A stretch of DNA of 10,413 bases from UBA1231 sp045123185 (GCA_045123185.1 JBGVIL010000061.1:1-10413); one strand, 5' to 3'. Positions 1 through 7,211 are shown, counted from the first letter of the stretch. Translations and numbers: made by a program. The notes: generated from the letters alone by a model not told the origin.

Positions 1-1371
1 CTTGAAGCTAGTGCTGGATTCTTTAGTGATAAACACGCAGACATCTGTCGTTTCTATCCTATTATTGAACAAGAAATTGAGAAATGTAGAATTACTGATA
101 ACTTCGTTGAAATTAAATTTAAAAGTGGTTCAGTAATTACAAATATGACTAATAATGGTACTGCAAAAGGTATGCGTAGAAATGGATGTACTTTTGAAGA
201 GTGTGCGTTAATGGATTTTACAAAATACCAAGATAACACAGAACCTATTACATCAGAGCCATATAAATCTCAATTAAAATATATGTCAACAGTAGACCCT
301 TATGCTTGTAATAAACAAACATTTGTAACTACTGCATATTACAAAAATGATGCCTACGAATTCTGTAAGCAAATGGTAATTGACAAAGCAAATTGTAAAA
401 ATTCTTTTGTATTTGGTGCAAGTTATGTACTACCAGCAAAATTTAAACGAAATAGGGATGTAGAAGAAGTTGAAGCTTTAAGAGATAAAGTTGGAGATTT
501 AATGTTCAACTTCAACTACCGTTCACGGTGGGCAGTAAGCAATGGGCAATGTATTGTTGATGTTGATAAATTAAAAGAATGTCAAACATTAACAAAGGTT
601 GAACTTTCAGCACAAAGAGATGGTGAATACTATGTTTCTATCGACGTTGCACGTTCAGCAAAAGATTCTAACAATGCCAGTGCTATTGCAGTTTTAAAAG
701 TACGTAGAGATTCACGTGGTAAAGTACGTGAAATACAAGCACCATATATTGCAAAACTTCCTAATGGTTTAAACTTTAAACAACAAGCAATTATTTGTAA
801 ACAAATTTGCTATTTGTTTAATCCTCAAGCATTAGTAGTCGATATCAACGGTCTTGGTAAAGGTCTTATGGATTATTTACTTGACGAAAACATTATGGAT
901 AATGGTACCGTATTAGAACCATATGATATGCTTAATACTGACTATCGAAGTGATTTTAGAAATGCTAAAAGAATTGTTTACGGAATTGAAGCACAATCAA
1001 ACAATACTGAAATGATAACTAACTTCATTAATGTTGTTGAGACTAAGACTTTACGTCTATTGGAACCATTTGATGTTAATAAAGCATTAGATATACCAGA
1101 TAACGATTATTTAGCTAATGAAATTTTACCATCTTTAAGAACTGAAAACTTTATTAGTGAAGTTCAAAATTTAACGGTTGAACAAATACCAGGTTCAGGA
1201 AAATTAAAAATTGGACAACTAGTTAGAGCTGATAAGGATATATTCTCGGCAGTTGAGATGGGTTCTTGGTATATAATGAAATTTAAAAATAATGGTTATG
1301 AAGAAGAGGAAGAAGATTTTGCTAGTGTATTTGGTAATATGATTAGACAACCAGTCATTAGACGAAGATAA
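1..1371 (+). CDS. terL: Terminase large subunit, 3' part (5' end outside window)
   Basis: This is the phage DNA-packaging motor, an ATPase plus headful or cos nuclease that docks on the portal. The frame is open from base 1, so the gene begins upstream; the ATG at 145 is internal. The N-terminal Walker A part is missing. Visible pieces are the end of the ATPase domain, with a probable Walker B region around 187-219 (FEECALMDF) and a coupling-motif-like VTTAYY near 325-342. The RNase H-like nuclease domain follows. Its first Asp is in SIDVARS (codon 643-645), the second in VVDINGLGKG (841-843), and the third in ADKDIFSAVEMGSW (1231 or 1237). This spacing of three acidic residues is typical of terminase nucleases. 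The stop at 1369-1371 touches the portal ribosome binding site, so the two genes are probably co-transcribed. The family call is firm; the exact Walker B residue is not. Confidence 0.9.
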   Translation, partial: LEASAGFFSDKHADICRFYPIIEQEIEKCRITDNFVEIKFKSGSVITNMTNNGTAKGMRRNGCTFEECALMDFTKYQDNTEPITSEPYKSQLKYMSTVDPYACNKQTFVTTAYYKNDAYEFCKQMVIDKANCKNSFVFGASYVLPAKFKRNRDVEEVEALRDKVGDLMFNFNYRSRWAVSNGQCIVDVDKLKECQTLTKVELSAQRDGEYYVSIDVARSAKDSNNASAIAVLKVRRDSRGKVREIQAPYIAKLPNGLNFKQQAIICKQICYLFNPQALVVDINGLGKGLMDYLLDENIMDNGTVLEPYDMLNTDYRSDFRNAKRIVYGIEAQSNNTEMITNFINVVETKTLRLLEPFDVNKALDIPDNDYLANEILPSLRTENFISEVQNLTVEQIPGSGKLKIGQLVRADKDIFSAVEMGSWYIMKFKNNGYEEEEEDFASVFGNMIRQPVIRRR

Positions 1372-1386
1372 GGGAGGAGTGAGAAA

Positions 1387-2943
1387 ATGGATGAATTAGA
1401 TGAAAGATTACAGCAGTTGTTTGTAAAAGTCGACGGTGTTGATACTGAAGAAGATTATTATAAAGAAATGTTATCGTTTGCTAAAGCGTTACAAATTAAA
1501 AACAACAGTAAAACAGATAGCTGGATTTCTTCACAAGTACAAAGAAGTTATACTTCTTATACTAATGATGAGATTAAAGGATTCCTAGAACAACCACGTG
1601 CAAACGAAAAACAACTACGTGAAGTAGCACGTTATCTAGAAAACACAAGTCAAATTTTCCAACAGGCAATTAGCTATCTTCCAAATATTAATAAAATTTG
1701 TCCAATCGTTATCCCAACACGACCTGAACAATTAAAAACAATTAGAGTTCAATACGAACAAGCGTGTAACTATATTAATCTATTAAATTTACCACACAAT
1801 CTGTTACAAGTTTATCGTGTATGTTTTAGAGAAGATGTATTTTATGGATTAGAATATGAAACTAAAGATGCATATTATATCAGACAATTAGACCCTGATA
1901 GATGTCGTATTAGTGGAGTTGAATACGGTTCATATGTATTCCAATTTGATATGTCATTCTTTGATAACATGAAAAATACAGATGTAGATATTGAATTACT
2001 AGAAGAATACGAACAATATATTCCAGGTTTCTTTAAAAAAGCATACAACGCTTATAAAGCAGATAGCAATTTAAGATGGGTTGAATTACCAGGTAAAAAC
2101 TCTATTTGCATTAAATTTAAAGAAGAATTAGATTATTGTTATCCACCTTTTGCAAGTATCTATATGGACATTCAAGATATTGAAGATTATAAAGCACTAG
2201 CAAAAGTTGCAGAGGAACAAGCAAACTATAAAATTATTGGTTTTAAAATTCCACAATTAAATAGTCAACGAAACAATGATAGAACAGATAATTTTGCTAT
2301 TAAATTATCTACTGCTAAATTATTCTTTGAATTAACAAGAAATAGTTTAAGTGATAGTATTGGACTATTTTATTCACCTATGGATTTTGAAGCAATTAGT
2401 TTTAGTGCTAACAATACTAATTCAAGAAATAAAGTAAAAGAATCAACTGAACAATTTTATGATAGTTTAGGTTTCTCTAAATTATTATTTAATAGTGATA
2501 ATGCTACAACATTACAGTATTCAGTGGTTGTTGATGAATCTAAATTATATTCATTAAACAGACAACTTGAAACTTGGGTTACACGTAAATTACAATACAA
2601 TTTTAAAGGTAATTTTAAATGCCAATTCTTAGATATTACACATAGAAATAAAAAAGAGGTTGCGGAAGATTATTTAAAAGGTGCTACTTATGGAGTTCCT
2701 AGTGTTATTCACTATGCAGCTTGTCTAGGAATTAATCAAGTTGATTTAATGGCATTAAATTATTTACAAAATGATGTATTAGAAATCGGAACAAAATTCG
2801 TTCCTTTATCATCTTCAAATACTCAAAGCGGTATGTCAGGAGATGAAGGAGGACGACCTACTAAAGAGGATACAACAAGTGAAAGCACTGTTGCTAATAG
2901 AGAGAACGGAACTGATGCGGAACGTAAAGCTTCTGAAACTTAA
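1387..2943 (+). CDS. Portal protein
   Basis: This 518-residue protein is the likely dodecameric portal at the special head vertex, through which DNA enters and leaves. The start ATG is 9 bases after AGGGAGG (1371-1377). Support comes from its position directly after terminase and directly before the protease/scaffold gene, a length usual for portals, and the composition. There is a mixed alpha/beta body with the stretch YYIRQLDPDRCRISGVEYG, a long helical region with NNTNSRNKVKEST, and a polar, disordered tail (about residue 475 onward, SSSNTQSGMSGDEGGRPTKE). Such Gly/Ser/Thr-rich acidic tails are common in Bacillota phage portals. No catalytic motif is expected. The gene is intact, with no frameshift. 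Function rests on context and general resemblance rather than on a diagnostic motif. Confidence 0.82.
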   Translation: MDELDERLQQLFVKVDGVDTEEDYYKEMLSFAKALQIKNNSKTDSWISSQVQRSYTSYTNDEIKGFLEQPRANEKQLREVARYLENTSQIFQQAISYLPNINKICPIVIPTRPEQLKTIRVQYEQACNYINLLNLPHNLLQVYRVCFREDVFYGLEYETKDAYYIRQLDPDRCRISGVEYGSYVFQFDMSFFDNMKNTDVDIELLEEYEQYIPGFFKKAYNAYKADSNLRWVELPGKNSICIKFKEELDYCYPPFASIYMDIQDIEDYKALAKVAEEQANYKIIGFKIPQLNSQRNNDRTDNFAIKLSTAKLFFELTRNSLSDSIGLFYSPMDFEAISFSANNTNSRNKVKESTEQFYDSLGFSKLLFNSDNATTLQYSVVVDESKLYSLNRQLETWVTRKLQYNFKGNFKCQFLDITHRNKKEVAEDYLKGATYGVPSVIHYAACLGINQVDLMALNYLQNDVLEIGTKFVPLSSSNTQSGMSGDEGGRPTKEDTTSESTVANRENGTDAERKASET

Positions 2944-2951
2944 TATGGGAG

Positions 2952-2979
2952 TTGATAGGGTATGACTATCCTATATCAA
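2952..2979 (+). other. Small hairpin between portal and protease genes
   Basis: TTGATA (2952-2957) can pair with TATCAA (2974-2979), with a further GG/CC pair inside across a 2-base bulge. It sits in the 73-base gap before the protease/scaffold start. There is no T-run after it, so it is not a convincing terminator. It could be an mRNA processing or stability element, or chance in AT-rich DNA. Confidence 0.25.
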
Positions 2980-3016
2980 ACACATAGATAAAATATTGGA
3001 AAGGGGGTGTTTGGCA

Positions 3017-4213
3017 ATGGATAAGGAACTTATTAAAATTCAAACGTTTGCTACATTCTCTGATATTGAACCTAGTGTTAATCCCTCATTCCATAAAGCA
3101 AAAACAAGAATTATGGCAATTGAATCTATCGCTAATAGATGTAATTTTAGTAAAGATTCAGTTCTAAAAGGATTACCAACCTTAAAAAACGTTCCTATTG
3201 TTACACAATATAACGACGAAACTGGTAACCTTAAAGGACATGAATTTGACAAAAATGGTAATGCATTAACTTATGCTATTGGTACTATTCCTGAAAGTGC
3301 TGAACAATGGATTGAAGAAGTGGAAGAAAATGGAGAAACAAAACAATATCTATGCTCCGATGTATTGTTATGGAAACGTCAGAAAAAAGAATTTGAATTT
3401 ATTCAAACACATAAAGAATTAAGCGTAAGCATGGAAGTAATGATTACTGATTCTGAGTTTGATAAAGAAAGCAACATTCTTAATATTGATGATTTCTATT
3501 TCACAGCAGTTACAGTATTAGGTATTGGTATCACACCAGCGTTTGGAGAGGCTAACATTACTTTCTCACAACAGGATGAACAATATCAACAAATGATGTT
3601 CGAATTAAATAATTTTGAAAATGGAGGAAATACTATGCCACCAGTGCAAAGTAATCAATTTGAAGAACAACAACCAGTAGAACCTCAAACTACTGAACCT
3701 GAACAACCTCAAGAAGAAAAAACAGTTGAACCTAAACAAGAAAAACAACCTGAAAAAGAACCTGAGGTAGATTACAAATCTTTACTAGAAAAAGAACAAG
3801 TTGAAAGTGGACGTACAATTCGTGAATTAACACAAGAACGTGACGTACTAACTCAACAGTTGGAACAATTAAAACAAGACCAACAAAAACAAATGGAAGA
3901 CGTTATGAAAGAACTTGAAGATTTACGTCAATATAAACATAACATTGAAAAAGAACAACGTCAAGGACAAATTAATGCTATTCTAGATAATTTTAAAGAT
4001 TTAGAAGAACTTGAAGATTATCAAGCATTAATTAAAGATGTTGACAATTTAACACCACAACAGTTAGAAGATAGATGCTATGTTATTGCCGGTAAACAAG
4101 CAAGAGCTAAACGTCAAAGAAACACATCTACACCACCGAAAATTAATATTACTACCCAACACAAAGAAACACCTAAAAAAGATGATAGATATGGTGGACT
4201 ATTGTTTAAATAG
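3017..4213 (+). CDS. Prohead protease fused to scaffold
   Basis: This 398-residue protein has two parts. Residues 1 to about 185 look like a herpes-assemblin/U35-type prohead serine protease. They contain NVPIVTQYNDETGNLKGHEF with candidate catalytic His75, then KELSVSMEV with Ser136 or Ser138 as the candidate nucleophile, then TAVTVLGIGITPAFGEANI, a typical end of this fold. Residues about 207-255 are a Pro/Glu/Gln-rich linker (repeated VEP and QPE units). Residues about 260-335 are a charged coiled coil rich in Glu, Gln and Lys, as in scaffolds, followed by a basic tail. The ATG at 3017 is chosen because AAGGGGGTG (3001-3009) lies 7 bases upstream; the in-frame TTG codons at 2996 and 3011 are badly placed for it. 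Its position between portal and capsid genes fits. The protease would cleave scaffold, and perhaps the capsid N-terminus, during maturation. Confidence 0.85.
   Translation: MDKELIKIQTFATFSDIEPSVNPSFHKAKTRIMAIESIANRCNFSKDSVLKGLPTLKNVPIVTQYNDETGNLKGHEFDKNGNALTYAIGTIPESAEQWIEEVEENGETKQYLCSDVLLWKRQKKEFEFIQTHKELSVSMEVMITDSEFDKESNILNIDDFYFTAVTVLGIGITPAFGEANITFSQQDEQYQQMMFELNNFENGGNTMPPVQSNQFEEQQPVEPQTTEPEQPQEEKTVEPKQEKQPEKEPEVDYKSLLEKEQVESGRTIRELTQERDVLTQQLEQLKQDQQKQMEDVMKELEDLRQYKHNIEKEQRQGQINAILDNFKDLEELEDYQALIKDVDNLTPQQLEDRCYVIAGKQARAKRQRNTSTPPKINITTQHKETPKKDDRYGGLLFK
3635..4213 (+). CDS. Internal in-frame start: separate scaffold protein (predicted)
   Basis: Inside the protease/scaffold gene, GGAGG (3623-3627) lies 7 bases before an in-frame ATG at 3635. 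This is as strong as the ribosome binding sites of the real genes nearby. Translation from here gives a 192-residue protein beginning MPPVQSNQF. It contains only the Pro/Glu linker and the coiled coil, so it would be a protease-free scaffold. Nested protease/scaffold genes of this kind are known, for example lambda C and Nu3. The start falls exactly between the two domains, which argues against chance. Expression is inferred and not shown. Confidence 0.6.
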   Translation: MPPVQSNQFEEQQPVEPQTTEPEQPQEEKTVEPKQEKQPEKEPEVDYKSLLEKEQVESGRTIRELTQERDVLTQQLEQLKQDQQKQMEDVMKELEDLRQYKHNIEKEQRQGQINAILDNFKDLEELEDYQALIKDVDNLTPQQLEDRCYVIAGKQARAKRQRNTSTPPKINITTQHKETPKKDDRYGGLLFK

Positions 4214-4253
4214 AGGGTATTAATAGTATATATTAATTAAAAATTGAAAATTC

Positions 4254-4273
4254 AAGGAGGAATATTGATTATG
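4254..4273 (+). promoter_or_regulatory. Ribosome binding site that fixes the decoration-gene start
   Basis: AAGGAGG (4254-4260) lies 10 bases before the ATG at 4271. An in-frame TTG at 4246-region upstream would place the start before this site, so the ATG is preferred. The block around it is nearly identical to the one before the capsid gene at 4833-4852. Confidence 0.75.
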
Positions 4274-4783
4274 GCAATCGCTAAAGAAATCGCTTTAAAA
4301 GAATTAAAAGTTGCTAACACTTCAAATGTTAAAGAAATGAAAGATGGACGACCACAAACTGTTATGTTCACTAAAGAACAAGCACAAAAAGATTTACCAA
4401 ACTGCACAATCGTTACTTTAGGTGCTGTTAAAGATGGTGCAGAATTAGACCATGTTCATGCAGTAACAGTATTAGAACCAGAAGCAGTAGCAGACGCTGT
4501 AGCAGCAGGAACTGCTTATGTTGTAGTAGCACCAGAAATTATGGTTGAAGAAGCTCGTCGTACTGACGGACACATTGGATTATTCCGTTTAGAAGCAGAT
4601 GAAACTTATACTGCTTACAAATTACAAAAACATGACCGATTAGAATTATCTGCTAATCACAATTTTGTAGAAGCAGGAACTGTAATTTCTACTCGTAAAA
4701 TGGCTAAACCATTAATTATGGCACCAGTTAAAAATCAAATGTATGACGATGCACAAATCGAAATGAAAAAAATTGAATTCTAA
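4271..4783 (+). CDS. Probable capsid decoration or head-accessory protein
   Basis: This 170-residue protein lies between the scaffold gene and the major capsid gene, the usual place for decoration (gpD-like) proteins. The sequence gives no catalytic motif, signal peptide or membrane segment. It is rich in Ala, Val and Glu and appears to be mostly beta strands in the middle (NCTIVTLGAVKDG, DHVHAVTVL, TAYVVVAPEIMVEEA). It has a charged N-terminus, and a C-terminus ending in DDAQIEMKKIEF. The start is set by AAGGAGG at 4254-4260. That translation start region closely matches the capsid gene's, which suggests the two are made in similarly high amounts, as expected for a protein that coats the capsid. 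The role is inferred from position; I do not recognise the family. Confidence 0.5.
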   Translation: MAIAKEIALKELKVANTSNVKEMKDGRPQTVMFTKEQAQKDLPNCTIVTLGAVKDGAELDHVHAVTVLEPEAVADAVAAGTAYVVVAPEIMVEEARRTDGHIGLFRLEADETYTAYKLQKHDRLELSANHNFVEAGTVISTRKMAKPLIMAPVKNQMYDDAQIEMKKIEF

Positions 4784-4832
4784 TTATATCTTATACTTTA
4801 TTTTTTAAAACTACTTTTCAAATGAAAATAAC

Positions 4833-4852
4833 AAGGAGGAATTTTGATTATG
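4833..4852 (+). promoter_or_regulatory. Ribosome binding site that fixes the capsid-gene start
   Basis: AAGGAGG (4833-4839) is 10 bases before the ATG at 4850. The in-frame TTG at 4844 is only 4 bases away and is unlikely to be used. A small TTTTC/GAAAA hairpin (4815-4819 with 4824-4828) sits just upstream and does not cover the site. Confidence 0.75.
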
Positions 4853-6209
4853 GAATTTACTGCAAAACAAGTTGCACGTTTATTAATTGACAATTCAAAA
4901 GGTAAAGTCGTTTTACCAGCAAACTTTTCTGAAGAAGGAATGCTAACACCAGAAGAAGCTATTAACAAAGCATTCTTCTCAATCATGGGATTAAAACAAG
5001 AAGGATGCACTGTTGAAGATATTCAATTAGCATTCCGTAAAGAAGAAGTACGTTTAGGAGTATTCGCAGTTGTAGAAGAAGTTATCCGTGAAGGAATCTT
5101 AACTGAATCTTGGCGTAATCCTTTCATCGACCAATTTGTTGAATCACGTTCTCAACGTCGTGGAGACAAAACTGAATTCTACATCGAAGCTAAACAAGAA
5201 TTACACGTATCACGTGTTTCTAAAGATGGTAAAGTGGCATTAGACCGTCAAAGATTCGATGAAGGACAAGCAGTAGAAGTTAAAGTTGAAACATATGCTA
5301 TCAAAGTATATGAACATTTAGCTCGTATTATGTTAGGACGCGCTAATTGGGGAGATTTAGTTGCTCACTTAAATGCAGCAGTAGAAAAATTTATCCAACA
5401 AAAAGTATATGCAGCATTTGCTGAAGTTGTAGCGGCTATTCCAGCTGCATTTACAGTAGCATCAAATGACGTTAATGCAGCAAATATCATGAAAGCAGCA
5501 CGTAATATCAAAATGATGACTGGTGCTAGCCAAGTTATGTTAGTTGGTTCTGCAGTAGCATTATCAGCTTTAGATGCTAAAGAAATTGAAGTTCTTGGAA
5601 ATGACGCTATGAAACAAGAAATCCATCAAAATGGTGCTTTACGTGTATTCCGTGGTATGCCATTAGTTGAATTACCACAAGCAGTTAAAAAAGCAAAATT
5701 AGATTCATTAGACCAAACTGAATTAGTACAAGACGACAAATTAATCTATATCTTACCAAATAACATTGGTAAACCAATCAAAATGATTGTTGAACCAGAG
5801 TGAACTTAATAGTTTAGCTCCTTTAGATGGTAACATCTATCGAAAACCTCTTTAATTCATGGAAACTCTTAATATTTAATTAAGACAATCATGAGCCAAG
5901 CCCGATAGGGAAGGTGCAACGACTATCGAAAACACATGGAAACATGGAAGTGAGTAGAGTACACTCAAGTGAGTGGAAATGGGAGGAATCCTATTTATAT
6001 AGGATTATGATATAGTCTATTCTATACAGTGATGTATAGCAGTTCATGAGAGAACGCATATGAATTAACGACTCATATGGAATAAGCAAGTAATGGATAT
6101 TAATGAATCAGGTGTACGTGCAGATGATACAATCGAATTCGCAGTTCGTTTCTCATTTGGATGTACTTTAATTACAGGTTCAGCATTAGGTGTAATTAAA
6201 TTAGCTTAA
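4850..6209 (+). CDS. Major capsid protein, HK97 fold, split by a group I intron
   Basis: The mature coding sequence joins 4850-5801 to 6091-6209 and gives 356 residues. The junction codon is T5801 plus TA (6091-6092), read as Leu318. Exon 1 carries a helical N-terminal arm, an extended-loop-like section (about residues 95-145, FVESRSQRRGDKTEFYI), the long spine helix (about 150-195, KVYEHLARIMLGRANWGDLV), and an A-domain-like part (GASQVMLVGSAVALSAL). It ends at KLIYILPNNIGKPIKMIVEPE. Exon 2 supplies the last P-domain strands, MDINESGVRADDTIEF and AVRFSFGCTLITGSALG. These closing elements are typical of HK97-like capsids, and the R..D.T.EF..R.SFG pattern continues naturally from exon 1. Without splicing, TGA at 5801-5803 ends the protein at residue 317, which would probably not assemble. 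Position after scaffold and decoration genes fits. The fold is inferred from pattern, not from a search. Confidence 0.85.
5802..6090 (+). ncRNA. Group I intron in the major capsid gene (subgroup IA-like, no ORF)
   Basis: This 289-base self-splicing intron has a hand-folded core that closes well. P1: exon GAGT 5798-5801 with GCTC 5817-5820, giving the required U.G pair at the splice site. P10: TTA 5814-5816 with exon-2 TAA 6091-6093. P2: 5824-5829/5834-5839 with a GTAA tetraloop. P3: 5847-5852/5981-5986. P4: TCATG 5857-5861 with CATGA 5890-5894. P5: 5868-5873/5879-5884. P6/P6a: 5896-5897/5913-5914 and CCC/GGG 5901-5903/5908-5910. P7: GACTAT 5921-5926 with ATAGTC 6012-6017. P8: 5987-5994/5999-6006, 8 pairs. 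Q (ATGAGCCAAG), R (GCAACGACTA) and S (GATATAGTCT) are recognisable. Two small hairpins between P7 and P3 (5935-5946, 5951-5967) match P7.1/P7.2 of class IA. P9-type hairpins follow at 6022-6039, 6042-6055 and 6057-6079. The intron ends in G6090. No reading frame of note lies inside. Confidence 0.92.
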
Positions 6210-6251
6210 TTAATATCGTTTTAACAATCATTAATATAAAATATTTAAAAT

Positions 6252-6288
6252 GGGATAGATTGAAAAATCTATCTCTTATTAAGTATTT
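6252..6288 (+). terminator. Rho-independent terminator after the capsid gene
   Basis: GGGATAGATT (6252-6261) pairs with AATCTATCTC (6266-6275), including one G.T pair, around a GAAA loop. A T-rich but interrupted tail follows (TTATTAAGTATTTT). It lies 43 bases after the capsid stop and would separate capsid transcription from the endonuclease. The broken T-run suggests partial read-through. Confidence 0.6.
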
Positions 6289-6308
6289 TATGGTTGAATA
6301 AATACTTA
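6280..6308 (+). repeat. Inverted repeat next to the terminator
   Basis: TAAGTATTT (6280-6288) is repeated in inverse as AAATACTTA (6300-6308) with an 11-base loop. It follows the terminator and its loop contains the -35-like TTGAAT. It could be an operator or part of a two-stem terminator; the sequence alone does not decide. Confidence 0.4.
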
Positions 6309-6322
6309 TAATATAATATAAT
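6294..6322 (+). promoter_or_regulatory. Predicted sigma-70-type promoter for the homing endonuclease
   Basis: A -35-like TTGAAT (6294-6299) is followed after exactly 17 bases by a perfect -10 TATAAT (6317-6322). Transcription would start near 6329 and give a leader of about 75 bases. It comes right after a terminator and before a gene with its own terminator, as expected for an independent unit. Caution: the stretch is a run of TAATA units, so TATAAT also occurs in another register (6307-6312). Confidence 0.45.
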
Positions 6323-6336
6323 AATAATGTAAATAA

Positions 6337-6404
6337 CCCCTCGTAGGATAAAACCTTAGTGACCTCCGAGGGTCAATTATAAAAATAATTGACGAGGTGA
6401 TTAC
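6337..6404 (+). promoter_or_regulatory. Structured leader that can hide the endonuclease ribosome binding site
   Basis: Two folds compete. In the first, CCCTCG (6338-6343) pairs with CGAGGG (6367-6372), with a small GG/CC stem inside. In the second, ACCTC (6362-6366) pairs with GAGGT of the ribosome binding site (6394-6398), stacked beside the 9-pair hairpin GTCAATTAT/ATAATTGAC (6372-6380 with 6385-6393, AAAA loop). The first fold would disfavour the second or form a pseudoknot with it. Translation of the related nuclease I-TevI is known to be limited by a hairpin over its ribosome binding site. The switch itself is inferred. Confidence 0.5.
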
Positions 6405-7211
6405 ATGAAAAAAGAAATTTATGGTTATATTTACATGGTTAAAAACTTAGTAAATGGTAAAATGTATTTTGGTATTACTGAAGATAATTTTGATACTAGA
6501 TACGGTGGAGATATTGCTAAACATACACATAACGACCATTTAAAGCGTTCTATTAAAAAATATGGAATTGAAAATTTTGAAATAAACGAAAAATTTGATG
6601 TAGCTTATACAGAAGATGAAATGTGGGATTTAGAAGATTTATATATATGTATATATAACACTTTAGACCCAAGATATGGATACAATAAACGTAGAAGTGG
6701 TTCTAAACGCAAAGGATGCGGAAAATTTAGTGAAGAAGCAAAGAAAAAAATGAGTGATTCAAAAAAAGGGAAAACCTTCAGTGAAGAAACTAGACAATTA
6801 TGGTCTGAACAAAAAAAAGGCGAAGGAAACCCGAACTATGGTAAACATTGGGATGACGAACATAAAAAGAAAATTTCAGATTCTGTAAGTAAAGCAACCA
6901 CTGGTGAAAAGAACCCAATGTACGGTAAAAAACATACAGACAAAGCAAAAAGAAAAATAAGTGAAAAGGCAAAAGGAAGAAAAGCAAGTAATGAAACAAA
7001 AGTAAAGATGAGTAAAAAAAGACAAGGTATGGATAACCCAAATTCAAAAAAAGTCATTTGTTTAGAAACAAATGAAATTTTTAATACTATTGGAGAAGCA
7101 AAACAATGGTGCGGAGCTTCTTCCATTGGACAATGTTGTTTAGGAAAAATTAGTTATTCGGGTAAACATCCAACCACCAGAGAAAAATTACATTGGAAAT
7201 ATGTTGATTAA
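6405..7211 (+). CDS. Free-standing GIY-YIG homing endonuclease
   Basis: This 268-residue protein is a probable site-specific DNA nuclease that spreads itself, or a nearby intron, into intron-less or gene-less alleles. The N-terminal GIY-YIG domain covers about residues 5-95. The first motif is YIY at 8-10 and the second is YFG at 21-23 after NGKM. The candidate catalytic Arg is 32 in DTRYGG, and the metal-binding Glu is probably 77 in WDLEDLYI. Residues about 105-213 hold several NUMOD3-like DNA-binding repeats (FSEEAKKKMSDSKKG, GEGNPNYGKHWDDEHKKKIS, GEKNPMYGKKHTDKAKRKIS, ASNETKVKMSKKRQG). Residues about 214-250 resemble a NUMOD1-type helix-turn-helix (CLETNEIFNTIGEAKQWCG). Domain order is the same as in I-TevI-like enzymes. 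The start ATG follows GAGGTGA (6394-6400). All key residues seem present, so it may be active. It is not inside the intron. Confidence 0.92.
   Translation: MKKEIYGYIYMVKNLVNGKMYFGITEDNFDTRYGGDIAKHTHNDHLKRSIKKYGIENFEINEKFDVAYTEDEMWDLEDLYICIYNTLDPRYGYNKRRSGSKRKGCGKFSEEAKKKMSDSKKGKTFSEETRQLWSEQKKGEGNPNYGKHWDDEHKKKISDSVSKATTGEKNPMYGKKHTDKAKRKISEKAKGRKASNETKVKMSKKRQGMDNPNSKKVICLETNEIFNTIGEAKQWCGASSIGQCCLGKISYSGKHPTTREKLHWKYVD

Noticed and set aside
54..239. Reverse-strand frame opposite the terminase gene
   Set aside because: It opposes a well-supported terminase frame and has no ribosome binding site or recognisable pattern.
3655..3775. CRISPR-like or tandem repeats in the Pro/Glu-rich section
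   Set aside because: The repetition is at the level of amino-acid composition (VEP, QPE). The DNA units differ in length and sequence, with no spacer structure.
5802..6090. Capsid gene frameshifted or a pseudogene, since TGA interrupts it
   Set aside because: The inserted sequence folds as a group I intron with splice-site pairings (P1 and P10), and removing it restores a continuous capsid frame.
6210..6404. A second intron or a tRNA between capsid and endonuclease
   Set aside because: No P7-like pairing, no cloverleaf and no split frame were found. The stretch is explained by a terminator, a promoter-like site and a structured leader.
6790..7126. Two reverse-strand open frames opposite the endonuclease
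   Set aside because: They are mirror images of Lys-rich AAA/AAG repeats, giving Phe/Leu-rich translations with no ribosome binding site. They are shadows of the + strand gene.
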